The notes beneath the pieces are model-generated. The model was not told where the DNA came from. It ran no database searches and saw nothing but the letters and a program-made list of their open reading frames with translations. 64,000 nt of DNA, taken from positions 248,001-312,000 of the forward strand of contig NZ_JAIBOA010000006.1 in the NCBI RefSeq assembly GCF_019458805.1. The letters run 5' to 3'. Position numbers and translations under genes: made by a program. Below, piece after piece: positions 23,877 to 32,449 of this stretch. How positions within the stretch are numbered: the first letter of the stretch is position 1; each line of letters starts with the position of its first letter. This stretch comes from Actinomadura parmotrematis (GTDB lineage: Bacteria > Actinomycetota > Actinomycetes > Streptosporangiales > Streptosporangiaceae).

Positions 23877-24713
23877 ATGGACACCCTCGATCCCGACGGC
23901 AAGGCCGCGCTCTTCGAGGAGCACCGGCCGCTGCTGCGCGCCGCCGCGCAGCGCATGCTCGGCTCGGCGGGCGACGCCGAGGACGCCGTGCAGGACGCCT
24001 GGCTCCGCTTCGCCCGCGCCGACACCGCGGACGTGCGGAACCCCGCCGCCTGGCTCACCACCGTCACCGGCCGCGTCTGCCTGGACATGCTGCGCGCGCG
24101 CAGGCCTCGCCCCGCCGCGCGCGACGAAGCCGTCCCCGGCCCCGAGGACGACGTCCTCATGGCCGAGGAGGTCGGCCGCGCCCTGCTGGTCGTGCTGGAC
24201 CGGCTGCCGCCCGCCGAGCGCGTCGCGTTCGTGCTGCACGACGCGTTCGCCGTCCCCTTCGACGAGATCGCCCCCATCGTCGGCCGCACTCCCGCGGCCG
24301 CCAAGAAGCTCGCGAGCCGCGCCCGCGCCCGCGTCCGCGGTGCCGGCGACCCGCCCGCCGTGGACGCCGCCCGGCACCGCGCGGTGGTGGACGCGTTCCT
24401 CGCGGCGGCGCGCGGCCGCGACGTGGACGGCCTGCTCGCCGTGCTCGCCCCGGACGTCGTCCGCCGCACCGACCTGCCCGGCCGTGCGCCCGTCGTGCGC
24501 GGCGCCCGCGCGGTCGCCGAGGAGACGCTGCTCTTCGCCGCCGCCGCCCGGAACGCCGTGCCGATCACGGTGGACGGGGCGCCGGGCCTCGTCGTCGCGC
24601 CCGCCGGACGGGCCCGGCTCGTCCTCGCGGTCACCGTCGAGGGCGGCCGCGTCACCGCCTACGACGTCGTGTCCGACCCCGCGATGATCAACCGTTTCGC
24701 CCTGTCGGTGTAG
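23877..24713 (+). CDS. ECF sigma factor, SigJ/ECF41-like, with SnoaL-like C-terminal domain
   Basis: The protein has 278 residues. Region 2 contains EEHRPLLRAAAQRMLGSAGDAEDAVQDAWLRFA, and WLTTVTGRVCLDMLRARR completes it. Region 4 reads LDRLPPAERVAFVLHDAFAVPFDEIAPIVGRTPAAAKKLASRARARV. Residues 170-278 form a SnoaL-like domain (VVDAFLAAARGRDVDGLLAVLAPDVV) that in ECF41 factors replaces the anti-sigma factor and modulates activity. GGAAAGGTGACCG precedes the ATG. The divergent flavoprotein gene is the likely cognate target. Confidence 0.9.
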   Translation: MDTLDPDGKAALFEEHRPLLRAAAQRMLGSAGDAEDAVQDAWLRFARADTADVRNPAAWLTTVTGRVCLDMLRARRPRPAARDEAVPGPEDDVLMAEEVGRALLVVLDRLPPAERVAFVLHDAFAVPFDEIAPIVGRTPAAAKKLASRARARVRGAGDPPAVDAARHRAVVDAFLAAARGRDVDGLLAVLAPDVVRRTDLPGRAPVVRGARAVAEETLLFAAAARNAVPITVDGAPGLVVAPAGRARLVLAVTVEGGRVTAYDVVSDPAMINRFALSV

Positions 24714-24722
24714 CTTGCCCGG

Positions 24723-26015
24723 GTGAGCGATCGAGAGCGCGGCCCGAGCCGTCTGGCGCAGCTGGTGACGTCCGGGACGCTCGGCGCCCTCGCCGGGGCG
24801 GCCCTCGGCGCGCGGCGCGGGCGGCGGGCGGTGCTGCTCGGCGCGGCCGCCGGCGCGGTCGCGGTGGGCGCCTCCGACGCCGTCGCGCGGGCCCGGCAGA
24901 AGCCGAACGAGATCCCCGCGCTCTGGTCGCGGATCGTGGCGAGCGGCGCGATCGCCGCCCCGCTCGGCTGGCTCGCCGGACGCCGGGCCGGCCCCGCCCT
25001 CACCGCCACCGCCGCCGGGACGGCCGCCGGGGCGCTCGGCCTGCGCCCGCAGAAGGTCGCGCTCGGCCCGGTCGTCGGCGCCGCCGCCGGGCTGGCCGCG
25101 CGCCGCGCGGGCGCGTCCCCGGCGCTCGCGGCGGCGGGCGCCGTCGTCGCCTACCGGACGGCCGCCGCGCTCGCGTTCCGCGACCCGCAGGTCGCGCTGC
25201 TCGCCGAGGGCGTCGCCCGCGAGGACCTGCCGTTCGTCGTCCCGCACACCGCCCGCACCCGTTACGTCGGCACCGGCTACATCGCCGACCTCGCCGAGCG
25301 GCTCGGCGGCGCCTACGTCGCGGACGCGCCCGACGTCGGCATCGTCGCGACGCTGGACTCCCTCGCCGGGCCGGACTTCGACCCGTCCCGCGTCGACCCC
25401 GAGGTCCGCGAGTTCTACGAGCACACCACCCGCTTCACCCTCGACATCGTCCCCGAGTGGCGGACGTGGGTGCGGCCCGGCTACCTGCTCTACCGGACGC
25501 TGCTCGCGCGGCCGCTCGGCCAGGCGAACGTCCCGATGAACCAGCGCGAGGCGCAGCGCGGCGTGCACGGCCGCATCGACACCGTCACCCCCACCGGGAC
25601 CGACACCATCGCGATCCGCGGCTGGATCCGGTCGTTCGCCGATACGGACGAGCCCATCTACATCGGCGTCTACACCACGTACCGGCACGAGGGCCGCGGC
25701 TACGTCAGCGTCGGTTTCCCGCTGCCGCAGGCCAGTTTCACCGCCACGCTGGAGCCCCGCGACCGCGCGGACGGCGGCCTCACCCTGACCAGCCGCAGCA
25801 GCCTCGACCAGCCCGGCCACTACCTCACCTACGTCGACGAGAGGACCGGCGAACTCACCTCACTGGCCGTGCACGGCTTCGCGGAGCGCCTCGACGTATA
25901 CGTGCGCGACGGCGAACTGCGCGCCGAGCACGCTTTCTGGGTCTTCGGGCTGCCGTTCCTCGTCCTGCACTACCGGATGGAGCGGAAGCCGGCGTCGGGC
26001 GGTCAGCCGATCTGA
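24723..26015 (+). CDS. Hypothetical membrane-anchored protein
   Basis: This 430-residue protein starts at GTG and is unrecognised. Residues 10-155 are Gly/Ala-rich helices ([76 protein letters not shown]), probably several tightly packed membrane helices. Residues 180-425 form a polar domain with [52 protein letters not shown] and [21 protein letters not shown]. It starts 9 bases after the sigma gene and may be co-transcribed with it. Its 3' end overlaps the convergent transporter gene by 13 bases. Confidence 0.7.
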   Translation: MSDRERGPSRLAQLVTSGTLGALAGAALGARRGRRAVLLGAAAGAVAVGASDAVARARQKPNEIPALWSRIVASGAIAAPLGWLAGRRAGPALTATAAGTAAGALGLRPQKVALGPVVGAAAGLAARRAGASPALAAAGAVVAYRTAAALAFRDPQVALLAEGVAREDLPFVVPHTARTRYVGTGYIADLAERLGGAYVADAPDVGIVATLDSLAGPDFDPSRVDPEVREFYEHTTRFTLDIVPEWRTWVRPGYLLYRTLLARPLGQANVPMNQREAQRGVHGRIDTVTPTGTDTIAIRGWIRSFADTDEPIYIGVYTTYRHEGRGYVSVGFPLPQASFTATLEPRDRADGGLTLTSRSSLDQPGHYLTYVDERTGELTSLAVHGFAERLDVYVRDGELRAEHAFWVFGLPFLVLHYRMERKPASGGQPI

Positions 26016-27217
26016 CGGTCGCGCCCCGCGAACAGGCCCGCCACGAGCTGCACCGCCATGAGCCCCGACATGAGCGCGAGCGGCGCGCCCCACCCGCCCG
26101 TCCGGTCGTAGAGGACGCCGACCAGGAACGGCCCGGGGATCGACAGCAGGTAGCCGGTGCTCTGCGCGAACGCCGACAGCCGGATGACGGTCGCGCCGTC
26201 CCGCCCGCGCATCCCGATCATGGTGAGGACCAGCGGGAACGAGCAGTTCGCGACGCCGAGCAGCACCGCCCACAGCCAGGGGGCGGTGGCGGGCGCGGCC
26301 CAGAGGCCCGCGTACCCGGCCAGGCCGAACAGCGCGGTTCCGGCGGCGAGCGACCCCTGGCCGCGGAGCCGCCCGGCGATCGCCGACAGCGCGTAGGCGA
26401 ACGGGATGCCGAGCAGCGAGGTGACGGCGAACAGCAGCCCGGCCGCCTCGGCCGGCAGGCCCGCGTCCCGGTAGATCTGCGGGAGCCAGCCGATGATGAC
26501 GTAGGCGGCGCTCGCCTGGAGCCCGAAGTACAGGGCGAGCGCCCACGCCGTCGGGCTGCGGGTGATCCGCACCGGCGGCCGGTCCGCGGCGGGCGGCGCG
26601 GCGACCGGGCGGCGCGCGAGCGGCGCCCACGGCACGATCGCGGCGGCGGCGAGCGCCGCCCACGCGCCGAGCCCGCCGCGCCAGCCGCCGCCGAGCGCGT
26701 CGGACAGCGGGACGGTGAGGCCCGCCGCCGAGGACGCGCCGATGTTCAGCGCCATCGAGTACAGGCCCGTCATCGGGCCGACCCGGTCGGGGAAGCGCTG
26801 CTTCACCACGACGGGGAGCAGCACGTTCGTGAGCGCGATCCCGCCGAGCGCGACGGCGCTCAGCGCGACGAACGCCGCCGCGTTCCCGGCGAGCGGCCGG
26901 AGCGCGAGGCCCGCCGCGACGACGACGAGGCCGCCCGCGACGACCCGGTCCGGGCCGAGCCGGCGGGCCAGGCGCGGCGCGGTGAACCCGACCAGCGCGA
27001 AGCAGAGCGCGGGCAGCGAGGCGAGCAGGCCCGCGACGGCGCCGCTCATGCCGAGGTCGGCGCGCACCTCCTCCAGGACGGGGCCGAGGCTGGTGACGGC
27101 GGGCCGCAGGTTGAGCGCGGCGAGGACCAGCGCGGCGGCGGCGAGGACGGGGACCGCGCGGGGGGCGGCGCCGGCGGGCGGCGGGGGGAGCGGCCGGATC
27201 GCCTTCTCGGAGGGCAT
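26003..27217 (-). CDS. CynX/NimT-family MFS transporter
   Basis: The protein has 404 residues with about 12 membrane helices. [50 protein letters not shown] is the diagnostic N-terminal block of the cyanate/nitroimidazole (CynX/NimT) group. [32 protein letters not shown] is the second. It exports or imports a small organic anion; the substrate is unknown. It is divergent from a GntR gene with only 21 bases between the start codons, and a palindrome in that gap controls both genes. Confidence 0.88.
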   Translation of the reverse strand: MPSEKAIRPLPPPPAGAAPRAVPVLAAAALVLAALNLRPAVTSLGPVLEEVRADLGMSGAVAGLLASLPALCFALVGFTAPRLARRLGPDRVVAGGLVVVAAGLALRPLAGNAAAFVALSAVALGGIALTNVLLPVVVKQRFPDRVGPMTGLYSMALNIGASSAAGLTVPLSDALGGGWRGGLGAWAALAAAAIVPWAPLARRPVAAPPAADRPPVRITRSPTAWALALYFGLQASAAYVIIGWLPQIYRDAGLPAEAAGLLFAVTSLLGIPFAYALSAIAGRLRGQGSLAAGTALFGLAGYAGLWAAPATAPWLWAVLLGVANCSFPLVLTMIGMRGRDGATVIRLSAFAQSTGYLLSIPGPFLVGVLYDRTGGWGAPLALMSGLMAVQLVAGLFAGRDRQIG

Positions 27218-27253
27218 GGCTCATCATAGAATGATGGGATGAATCTGCGTCCA
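27204..27253. promoter_or_regulatory. Overlapping divergent promoters and GntR operator
   Basis: The 21-bp gap holds CATCAT-AGA-ATGATG (27222-27236), a perfect 6-3-6 dyad. Rightward, TAGAAT (27227-27232) is a -10 box six bases before the GntR ATG. Leftward, TATGAT (27223-27228, minus strand) is a -10 box five bases before the transporter ATG. Both genes would be leaderless and share overlapping -10 boxes inside the operator. The -35 elements are weak (near 27204-27209, and TGGACG read from 27253 to 27248). Confidence 0.65.
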
Positions 27254-27919
27254 GTGCCCCGCTCGGCCGGCCTGTCCGACCAGGTGATCGCCCAGCTGCG
27301 CGCCCAGATCGCCTCGGGCGCCTGGCCGGTCGGCACCCGCGTCCCGACCGAGCCCGAGCTCGTCGCGCGGCTCGGCGTCGCCCGCAACACCGTCCGCGAG
27401 GCGGTGCGGGCGCTCGCGCACAACGGGCTGCTGGACATCCGGCAGGGCGCGGGGACCTACGTGGTCGCGACGAGCGAGCTCGCCGGCGTCATGCGGCGCC
27501 GCTTCGAGGGCGCCCCGCAGCGCGACGTGGTGGAGGTGCGCGCCTCGCTGGAGACGGCCGCCGCGGGCCTCGCCGCGGCCCGCCGCACCGCCGCCGACCT
27601 GGACCGCATGGACGCGCTCCTCGCCCGCCGCGACGAGGCGTGGGCCACCGGCGACCCGGACGCGTTCGCGGACGCCGACGCCGCCTTCCACCTGTCGGTC
27701 GTCGCGGCCTCGCACAACGAGGTGCTGTCGGGCCTCTACGCCGACCTGGGCGAGGTCGTCCGCGCGTCCCTGCGGGACTTCTTCGGCGCGGGCCTCGACC
27801 AGGCGGGCTACATGGACCACGCCCGCCTCGTCGAGGCGATCCGGGCGGGCGACGCCCCGTCCGCCGCCGCCGAGGCCGCCGCCCACACCGCGACCTGCCC
27901 GCCCGCCCCGCCCGCCTGA
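27239..27919 (+). CDS. GntR/FadR-family transcriptional regulator
   Basis: The protein has 226 residues. The winged helix reads SDQVIAQLRAQIASGAWPVGTRVPTEPELVARLGVARNTVREAVRALAHNGLLDIRQGAGTYV. The C-terminal FCD domain includes RASLETAAAGLAAARRT, DADAAFHLSVVAASHNEVL (Asp and His metal-ligand positions) and YMDHARLVEAIRAGD with another His. It probably represses itself and the divergent transporter through the palindrome between them. Its stop codon TGA is also the first triplet of a 102-bp palindromic element. Confidence 0.92.
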   Translation: MNLRPVPRSAGLSDQVIAQLRAQIASGAWPVGTRVPTEPELVARLGVARNTVREAVRALAHNGLLDIRQGAGTYVVATSELAGVMRRRFEGAPQRDVVEVRASLETAAAGLAAARRTAADLDRMDALLARRDEAWATGDPDAFADADAAFHLSVVAASHNEVLSGLYADLGEVVRASLRDFFGAGLDQAGYMDHARLVEAIRAGDAPSAAAEAAAHTATCPPAPPA

Positions 27920-28018
27920 CCCCCTGGTCGCTCAACGTCGAGATGCGGCGTGTTGCGTCTTTGGAACGATCCAAAGACGCAACACGCCGCATGTCAACGA
28001 ATGGCGACCGGGTGGTCA
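27917..28018. repeat. 102-bp palindromic element, copy A
   Basis: Two 39-bp arms (27917-27955 and 27980-28018) flank a 24-bp centre. Outer ends are TGACC...GGTCA and each arm ends at the centre with ATGCGGCGTGTTG or its complement. The centre CGTCTTTGG-AACGAT-CCAAAGACG extends the stem to 22 perfect pairs around the loop. The first three bases are the stop codon of the GntR gene. It shares arm lengths, termini and core with copy B (29638-29739) while the centre differs in sequence. It probably folds as a terminator or a REP-like mobile element. Confidence 0.85.
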
Positions 28019-28022
28019 CTGG

Positions 28023-28055
28023 CCTGGCGGGCCGCCGGGAGGGCGGCCCGCCAGG
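28023..28055 (-). terminator. Hairpin terminator
   Basis: CCTGGCGGGCCGCC (28023-28036) pairs with GGCGGCCCGCCAGG (28042-28055) around 5 bases, just past the stop codon of the leftward gene at 28062. Confidence 0.75.
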
Positions 28056-28061
28056 TCCGGG

Positions 28062-28421
28062 TCAGGCGCCGATGAGGGTGCCGTTGGCCTGGGCGGCGCC
28101 GGCGAGGAGGTCGCGGACGCCGCCGAGGCCCTTCTTGACCTTGGACACGCCGATGAGGCCGCCGGCCATCCCCGAGTTGCTCGGGAAGACGCTGACGGCC
28201 GAGGTCCCGTCGGGGTTCTGGGTGACCCGCACGTGGTACTGGTAGTGGATGTGGAAGGCCCCGAGCAGCAGGGCCTTCGTGCGGTTGCCCTTCTCCAGCG
28301 AGCCGGTGCCGGGGGAGGTCCAGGAGACCTTCCAGCCGTCGGGGCGCAGGGTGTTCTCGACGAGCTGCACCGCCTCGTCGGGCGAGGACTTCAGGTGGAC
28401 CACGATGCCGTTGTCGGCCAT
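28062..28421 (-). CDS. Hypothetical protein (119 aa)
   Basis: The protein has 119 residues and no recognised domain. Blocks are VVHLKSSPDEAVQLVENTLRPDGWKVSWTSPG, ALLLGAFHIHYQYHVRVTQNPDGTSAVSVFPSNSGMAGGLIGVSKVKKGLGGVRDLLAG. The alternating strand pattern with a Gly-rich C-terminal helix suggests a small alpha/beta protein, perhaps membrane-peripheral. AAGGAAG precedes the ATG and a hairpin follows the stop codon, so it is a convincing single gene. Confidence 0.7.
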   Translation of the reverse strand: MADNGIVVHLKSSPDEAVQLVENTLRPDGWKVSWTSPGTGSLEKGNRTKALLLGAFHIHYQYHVRVTQNPDGTSAVSVFPSNSGMAGGLIGVSKVKKGLGGVRDLLAGAAQANGTLIGA

Positions 28422-28615
28422 GGGACTTCCTTGGGGGTCGGGACGGATCCGGTGTGCGGATACTAGGGGGCCCCATCGCCCCCTTGTCCGGTTTCTTCAC
28501 TGATGGGACTCGTGATCATGGCCGCCGGTTCTCATCGCGGCCCAGATCGGCCTTCATCGGTCTCTCATGCGCGCCGCGCAGGCTCGGAACGACACCGAGC
28601 CGAAGGGGGACGCCC

Positions 28616-28744
28616 GTGGAGGAGAGCGCGGATCGGGGCCTGCCGCCGCGCGGGGTCAACGTCGCGGCCGCCGGCTCCGTACCACCGAGTGCACCGCCGC
28701 CCGCCTCGCCCGCGCGCGAGGACGACACGCCAGGAGGCCCGTGA
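28616..28744 (+). CDS. Small coupled open frame upstream of apbE (42 aa)
   Basis: GTG at 28616, five bases after AGGGGGA, opens a 42-residue frame (V-E-E-S-A-D-R-G-L-P-P...) rich in Pro, Ala and Ser. Its stop overlaps the ApbE start as TGATG. The overlap and ribosome-binding site suggest a translated, coupling leader. The peptide has no flavinylation motif and no homology I recognise. It may be a short regulatory frame or the remnant of a lost partner. The stretch 28422-28615 shows nothing else clear. Confidence 0.35.
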   Translation: MEESADRGLPPRGVNVAAAGSVPPSAPPPASPAREDDTPGGP

Positions 28745-29640
28745 TGCCCCGCGCCGCCCAGCACGCCGCCGCCGTCTACTACCCGCTGTGGGGCGGCCGG
28801 GCCCGGCTGCTCGTCGCCGACCCCTCCCAAGTGGACGCCGCGCGCCGCGAGGTCGACCGGACGGCCGCCGAGGCCGAGCGGGCCTGCGGCGCCTACCGCG
28901 ACGACTCCGACCTCGCCGCCCTCAACCGCGCGGACGGCGCGCCCGTCCGGGTCGGCGCCCTCTGCTACGGCCTGCTCGCCGCCGCGCTGGACGCGGCCCG
29001 CCGCACCGGCGGCCTCGCCGATCCGGCGCCCCGCACGCCCGGCGCGTGGCGGCGCGTGGAGCTGCTCGGCGACCGGACGGTGCGCGTCCCGGTGGGCACG
29101 CGCCTGGACGTCGGCGCGCTCGGCACGGCGTACGCCGCGGGCCTCGCCGCGGCCCGCGCCGCCCGCGCGGCGGGCTGCGGGGTGCTGGTGGACCTCGCCG
29201 GGGACGTCGCCGCCGCGGGCGAGGTCCCCGAGGGCGGCTGGCCGGTGCGGGCCGCCCGGGACCACCGCCCCTACCCCGACGGGGCGCCGCCGCCCGGCCA
29301 GGACGTCACGCTGGACGCGCCCGGCGGCCTCGCCACGGCGGGCCTCGCGGTGCGGGCGCGGACCGTCGGCGGCGCCGCGCTCACCCACGTGCTGGACCCG
29401 CGCTCCGGCCGCCCGGTGCGCGGCCCGTGGCGGACGGTGTCGGTCGTCGCCGGGACCTGCGTGGACGCGGCCGCGGCCGGCGTCGCCGCGCTCGTGCGGG
29501 GCGTCGGCGCCCCCGCCTGGCTCGCCGGGCAGGGCCTCCCGGCCCGCCTCGTCGACCGCTCGGGGTTCGTGACCTGCGTCGCGGGCTGGCCCGACGACCC
29601 CGCCTGGCCCGGCGTCCGCGTCGCCGGCGCCCACCGCTGA
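28744..29640 (+). CDS. FAD:protein FMN transferase (ApbE family)
   Basis: The protein has 298 residues. ApbE landmarks are visible: EAERACGAYRDDSDLAALNRADGAPVRV near residue 45, VGALGTAYAAGLAAARAARAAGCGVLVDLAGDVAAAGEVPEGGWPVR (Gly/Asp FAD-binding block), and LATAGLAVRARTVGGAALTHVLDPRSGRPV, where the family has 'aTSG..........hHIlDPrTG.P'. It transfers FMN onto Thr/Ser of target proteins. No lipobox is present, so this is a cytosolic-type or divergent member, and no FMN-binding target gene is adjacent. AGGAGG sits six bases before the ATG. Confidence 0.8.
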   Translation: MPRAAQHAAAVYYPLWGGRARLLVADPSQVDAARREVDRTAAEAERACGAYRDDSDLAALNRADGAPVRVGALCYGLLAAALDAARRTGGLADPAPRTPGAWRRVELLGDRTVRVPVGTRLDVGALGTAYAAGLAAARAARAAGCGVLVDLAGDVAAAGEVPEGGWPVRAARDHRPYPDGAPPPGQDVTLDAPGGLATAGLAVRARTVGGAALTHVLDPRSGRPVRGPWRTVSVVAGTCVDAAAAGVAALVRGVGAPAWLAGQGLPARLVDRSGFVTCVAGWPDDPAWPGVRVAGAHR

Positions 29641-29739
29641 CCCCCCGGTCACCCCCGGATGAGATGCGGCGTGTTGACCCATGGGAGCGCTCCCGCAGGG
29701 CAACACGCCGCAACTCGTCTTTCGGTGACCGGGGGGTCA
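29638..29739. repeat. 102-bp palindromic element, copy B
   Basis: It has the same plan as copy A: 39-bp arms (29638-29676, 29701-29739) and a 24-bp centre (29677-29700) containing GGGAGCGCTCCC. The arms share TGACCCCC, GGTC and GATGCGGCGTGTTG with copy A, while the rest and the centre have diverged with pairing largely kept. Both ends are stop codons: TGA of the ApbE gene and, on the other strand, TGA of the ABC permease gene. It fills the whole convergent gap. Confidence 0.85.
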
Positions 29740-31653
29740 GCGGGCGGCGGCGGCGCGGATCGGGGGTTCGCGGGTCGCGGCGAGGGTGCTCGCGACGCTC
29801 GTCGCCGCCGTGACCGCGAACGCGCCCGCGGCGAGCAGCCCGATCAGCGTCCAGGGGACGGCGAGGGTGCCCGGCACCGTCGCGAGCGGCGCGAGCGCGA
29901 CGGCGGCGACGGCCCCGCCGAGCAGCAGCCCGATCGCGGTGACGGCGGCGGCCTCGGCGAGCGCGGCGGCGACGACCTGCCGCCGCGCCAGCCCGGTCAG
30001 CCGGGCGACGGCGAACTCGGCGCGCCGCTCGGCGCCCGCGATCAGCATCGCGTTGACGACGGCGAGCGCCGCGTAGCCGCCGGACAGCCCCAGCAGCACC
30101 GCCATGATCGCGTTGTTGCCGCGCGCCTGCGCGGCGACCCGCGCGTCCGCCCACCCCCGCACCGTCCGGACCGTCCCGAGCGGCCGCAGCCGCGCCGCGA
30201 CGTCGGCCGCCCGCGCGCCCGGCGCGACCCGCACGACCGTCTCGGCGGGGGCGCGGGCCGCGAGCCCGGCCGGGACGAGCGACAGCGGCACGAGGAACCG
30301 CTCCGCGCCGTTCTCCAGCCGCTCGGGCATCGCCGCGACGACGCGCAGCCGCACCGTCCGGCCGCCGATGACGGCGGTGGCGGGCCGCCGCACCCGGACG
30401 CCCTCGGCGGCGAGGCCCGCGCCGACCGCGATCGTCCGCCCGCGCAGCAGGTCCAGCGACCCGCTGCGCGGCGCCACCCGGTGCGTGCGCCGGTAGGCGG
30501 GACCGTCCACCGCGACGATGCCCGCGTGGTACGTCGCGCGGCGCGTCCCGGCCGGCCCGCGCTGCTCGACCCGCACGGCCATGTCCACCGTGAGCCGGGT
30601 GGAGGCGTCGGCGACGCCGGGCACGGCCGCGATGCGGGCGGCGTCCGCGCCGGTGGACGCGACGACCAGGTCGCCGGCGGTGAGGCGGACGAGGTCGGTG
30701 CCGGTCGCGCGGGCCTGCGAGCCGAGCATCCCGGCGAGCCCGACGGCGAGCGCGACGAGCGCGATCAGCGGCGCGGCGGTGGACGCGCTGCGCCGCACGC
30801 CGTCGCGCAGGTTCGCCTGCGCGAGGTCGCCGAGCGTCGCGGCCCGCATCGCCAGGCCGAGGGCGCGCCCGGCGAGCGGCACGAGCAGCGGGCTGAGGCG
30901 GCTCACCGCGACCGCGCCGAGCACCGAGACGCCCAGCGCGATCAGCAGCGCGCCGAGCAGGTCGCCGGGCCGCGCCGACGCCGCGAGCGCGACCGCGCAG
31001 CCGCCGAGCCCGAGCCCGGCGCACCAGCGGCCCGCCGTCATGACGCGCTCCGCGCCGCCGGTGCCGCGCAGCGCCTCCATCGGCCGCACCCGCATGGCCC
31101 GCACCGACGCGCCCGCCACCCCGAGCACCGCGACGCCGGCGCCGACCGCGAACGACACCCCCACCAGCCGGAACGACCACGGCGCGGCGAAGGAGCCGGG
31201 CAGCATGTCCAGGCCCGTCAGCAGCCGCGTCTGCGTCCACGCGGCCGGGACGCCGAGCAGGACGCCCGCCGCCGATCCGGCGAGCCCGAGCAGCACGCCC
31301 TCGCCCAGCAGCAGCAGGAGCAGGTGGCCGCGCCCGGCGCCGAGCGTGCGGAGCAGCGCGAGGTCGGCGCGGCGCTGCGCGACGGTGAACGCGAACGTGG
31401 ACGCCACGATGAACACCGCGAGGAACCCCGCCAGCAGGACCGTCATGCCGAGCAGCGTCGCCGCCCCCACGTACCCCTCGCGGATCTCCTCCGCGCGCGC
31501 TCCCGTGACTCCCGGCGGCACCTTCGGCTCCCCGGTCGCCATCAGCACCTGCAACGACGACTGGACGAGCGCGACGCCGCACGCCACCGTCAGGAACGCC
31601 CCGACGAACAGCGCCCACCGGTCCCGGACCGTGCTGACCGCGAGCCTCAGCAC
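29737..31653 (-). CDS. ABC transporter permease, FtsX/MacB-like
   Basis: The protein has 638 residues. Two FtsX-type units are visible: helices near WALFVGAFLTVACGVALVQ, TLLGMTVLLAGFLAVFIVASTFAFTVAQRRADLALLRTLGAGRGHLLLLLLGEGVLLG, then an extracytoplasmic domain (about residues 330-490), and a C-terminal helix group with VVNAMLIAGAERRAEFAVARLTGLARRQV. The 'R..e.allr.lGa......' block is diagnostic. The GTG start overlaps the stop of the ATPase gene (GTGCTGA). It works with that ATPase as a mechanotransmitter or exporter. Confidence 0.9.
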   Translation of the reverse strand: MLRLAVSTVRDRWALFVGAFLTVACGVALVQSSLQVLMATGEPKVPPGVTGARAEEIREGYVGAATLLGMTVLLAGFLAVFIVASTFAFTVAQRRADLALLRTLGAGRGHLLLLLLGEGVLLGLAGSAAGVLLGVPAAWTQTRLLTGLDMLPGSFAAPWSFRLVGVSFAVGAGVAVLGVAGASVRAMRVRPMEALRGTGGAERVMTAGRWCAGLGLGGCAVALAASARPGDLLGALLIALGVSVLGAVAVSRLSPLLVPLAGRALGLAMRAATLGDLAQANLRDGVRRSASTAAPLIALVALAVGLAGMLGSQARATGTDLVRLTAGDLVVASTGADAARIAAVPGVADASTRLTVDMAVRVEQRGPAGTRRATYHAGIVAVDGPAYRRTHRVAPRSGSLDLLRGRTIAVGAGLAAEGVRVRRPATAVIGGRTVRLRVVAAMPERLENGAERFLVPLSLVPAGLAARAPAETVVRVAPGARAADVAARLRPLGTVRTVRGWADARVAAQARGNNAIMAVLLGLSGGYAALAVVNAMLIAGAERRAEFAVARLTGLARRQVVAAALAEAAAVTAIGLLLGGAVAAVALAPLATVPGTLAVPWTLIGLLAAGAFAVTAATSVASTLAATREPPIRAAAAR

Positions 31654-32378
31654 GCGACCTCCTCCAGCTCGACCAGCCGCGCCGCCACCTGCGCGGCGGC
31701 GGGCCGCACCAGCCGGTCCGCGACCCGCCCGTCCCGCAGGAACACCACGGCGTCCGCGCGGGCGGCGGCGCCCGGATCGTGGGTGACCATGACGACGCTC
31801 TGGCCGCCGTCGACCAGGCCCCGCAGGAGGTCGAGCACCGTCCGCGCGGACGCCGAGTCGAGCGCGCCCGTCGGCTCGTCGGCGAACAGCACCGCCGGGC
31901 GCGTCACCATCGCGCGGGCGAGCGCGACGCGCTGCCGCTGCCCGCCCGACAGCTCCCGGGGCCGGTGCCGCAGCCGGTCGCCGAGCCCGACCTCGCCGAG
32001 CGCCGCGCGGACGGCGGCGCGCGGGACGCGGGCGCCCGCCAGCTTCGCGGCGAGCGCCACGTTCTGCTCGGCGGTCAGCGACCCGATCAGGTTGAAATCC
32101 TGGAACACGAACCCGACGCGGCGCCGCCGCAGCCCCGTCAGCACCCCCTCCGGCACACCGGTGATCACCTCGCCGTCCAGCAGCACCCGCCCGGACGTCA
32201 CCGGTTCCAGGCCCGCCGCGCAGTGCAGCAGCGTCGATTTTCCGGAGCCCGAAGGGCCCATCACCGCCGTCCAGGCGCCCGCCGGGAGGGCGAGGTCGAC
32301 GCCGTCCAGCACCCGGACGCGGGCCTCGCCCCGCCCGTACTCCTTGGAGACCCCGTGGAACTCGGTCGCATTGCGCAT
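31647..32378 (-). CDS. ABC transporter ATP-binding protein, MacB/LolD-like
   Basis: The protein has 243 residues. Walker A GPSGSGKSTLLHC, Q-loop FVFQDFNLIGSLT, signature LSGGQRQRVALARAM, Walker B VLFADEPTGALD and H-loop VMVTHD are all intact. The sequence FQDFNLI and ADEPTGALDS are typical of the MacB/LolD/FtsE-related group. It energises the overlapping permease. The ATG at 32378 gives the usual 'ATEFHGVSKEYGRGEA' start of such ATPases. Confidence 0.93.
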   Translation of the reverse strand: MRNATEFHGVSKEYGRGEARVRVLDGVDLALPAGAWTAVMGPSGSGKSTLLHCAAGLEPVTSGRVLLDGEVITGVPEGVLTGLRRRRVGFVFQDFNLIGSLTAEQNVALAAKLAGARVPRAAVRAALGEVGLGDRLRHRPRELSGGQRQRVALARAMVTRPAVLFADEPTGALDSASARTVLDLLRGLVDGGQSVVMVTHDPGAAARADAVVFLRDGRVADRLVRPAAAQVAARLVELEEVAC

Positions 32379-32449
32379 GATCCGATCCCACCGCGCCGCC
32401 CCCGCCCGCCGAATCGACGCGAGCCCCCAATCCGGAGGTAGGGCCGGCC

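Noticed and set aside
23777..27229. Open frame of 1150 codons on the plus strand across four genes
   Set aside because: It is the +1 shadow of the sigma factor and following genes, continuing antisense to the transporter. Composition is Arg/Gly/Pro-rich and non-protein-like, while all real genes beneath it have clear motifs.
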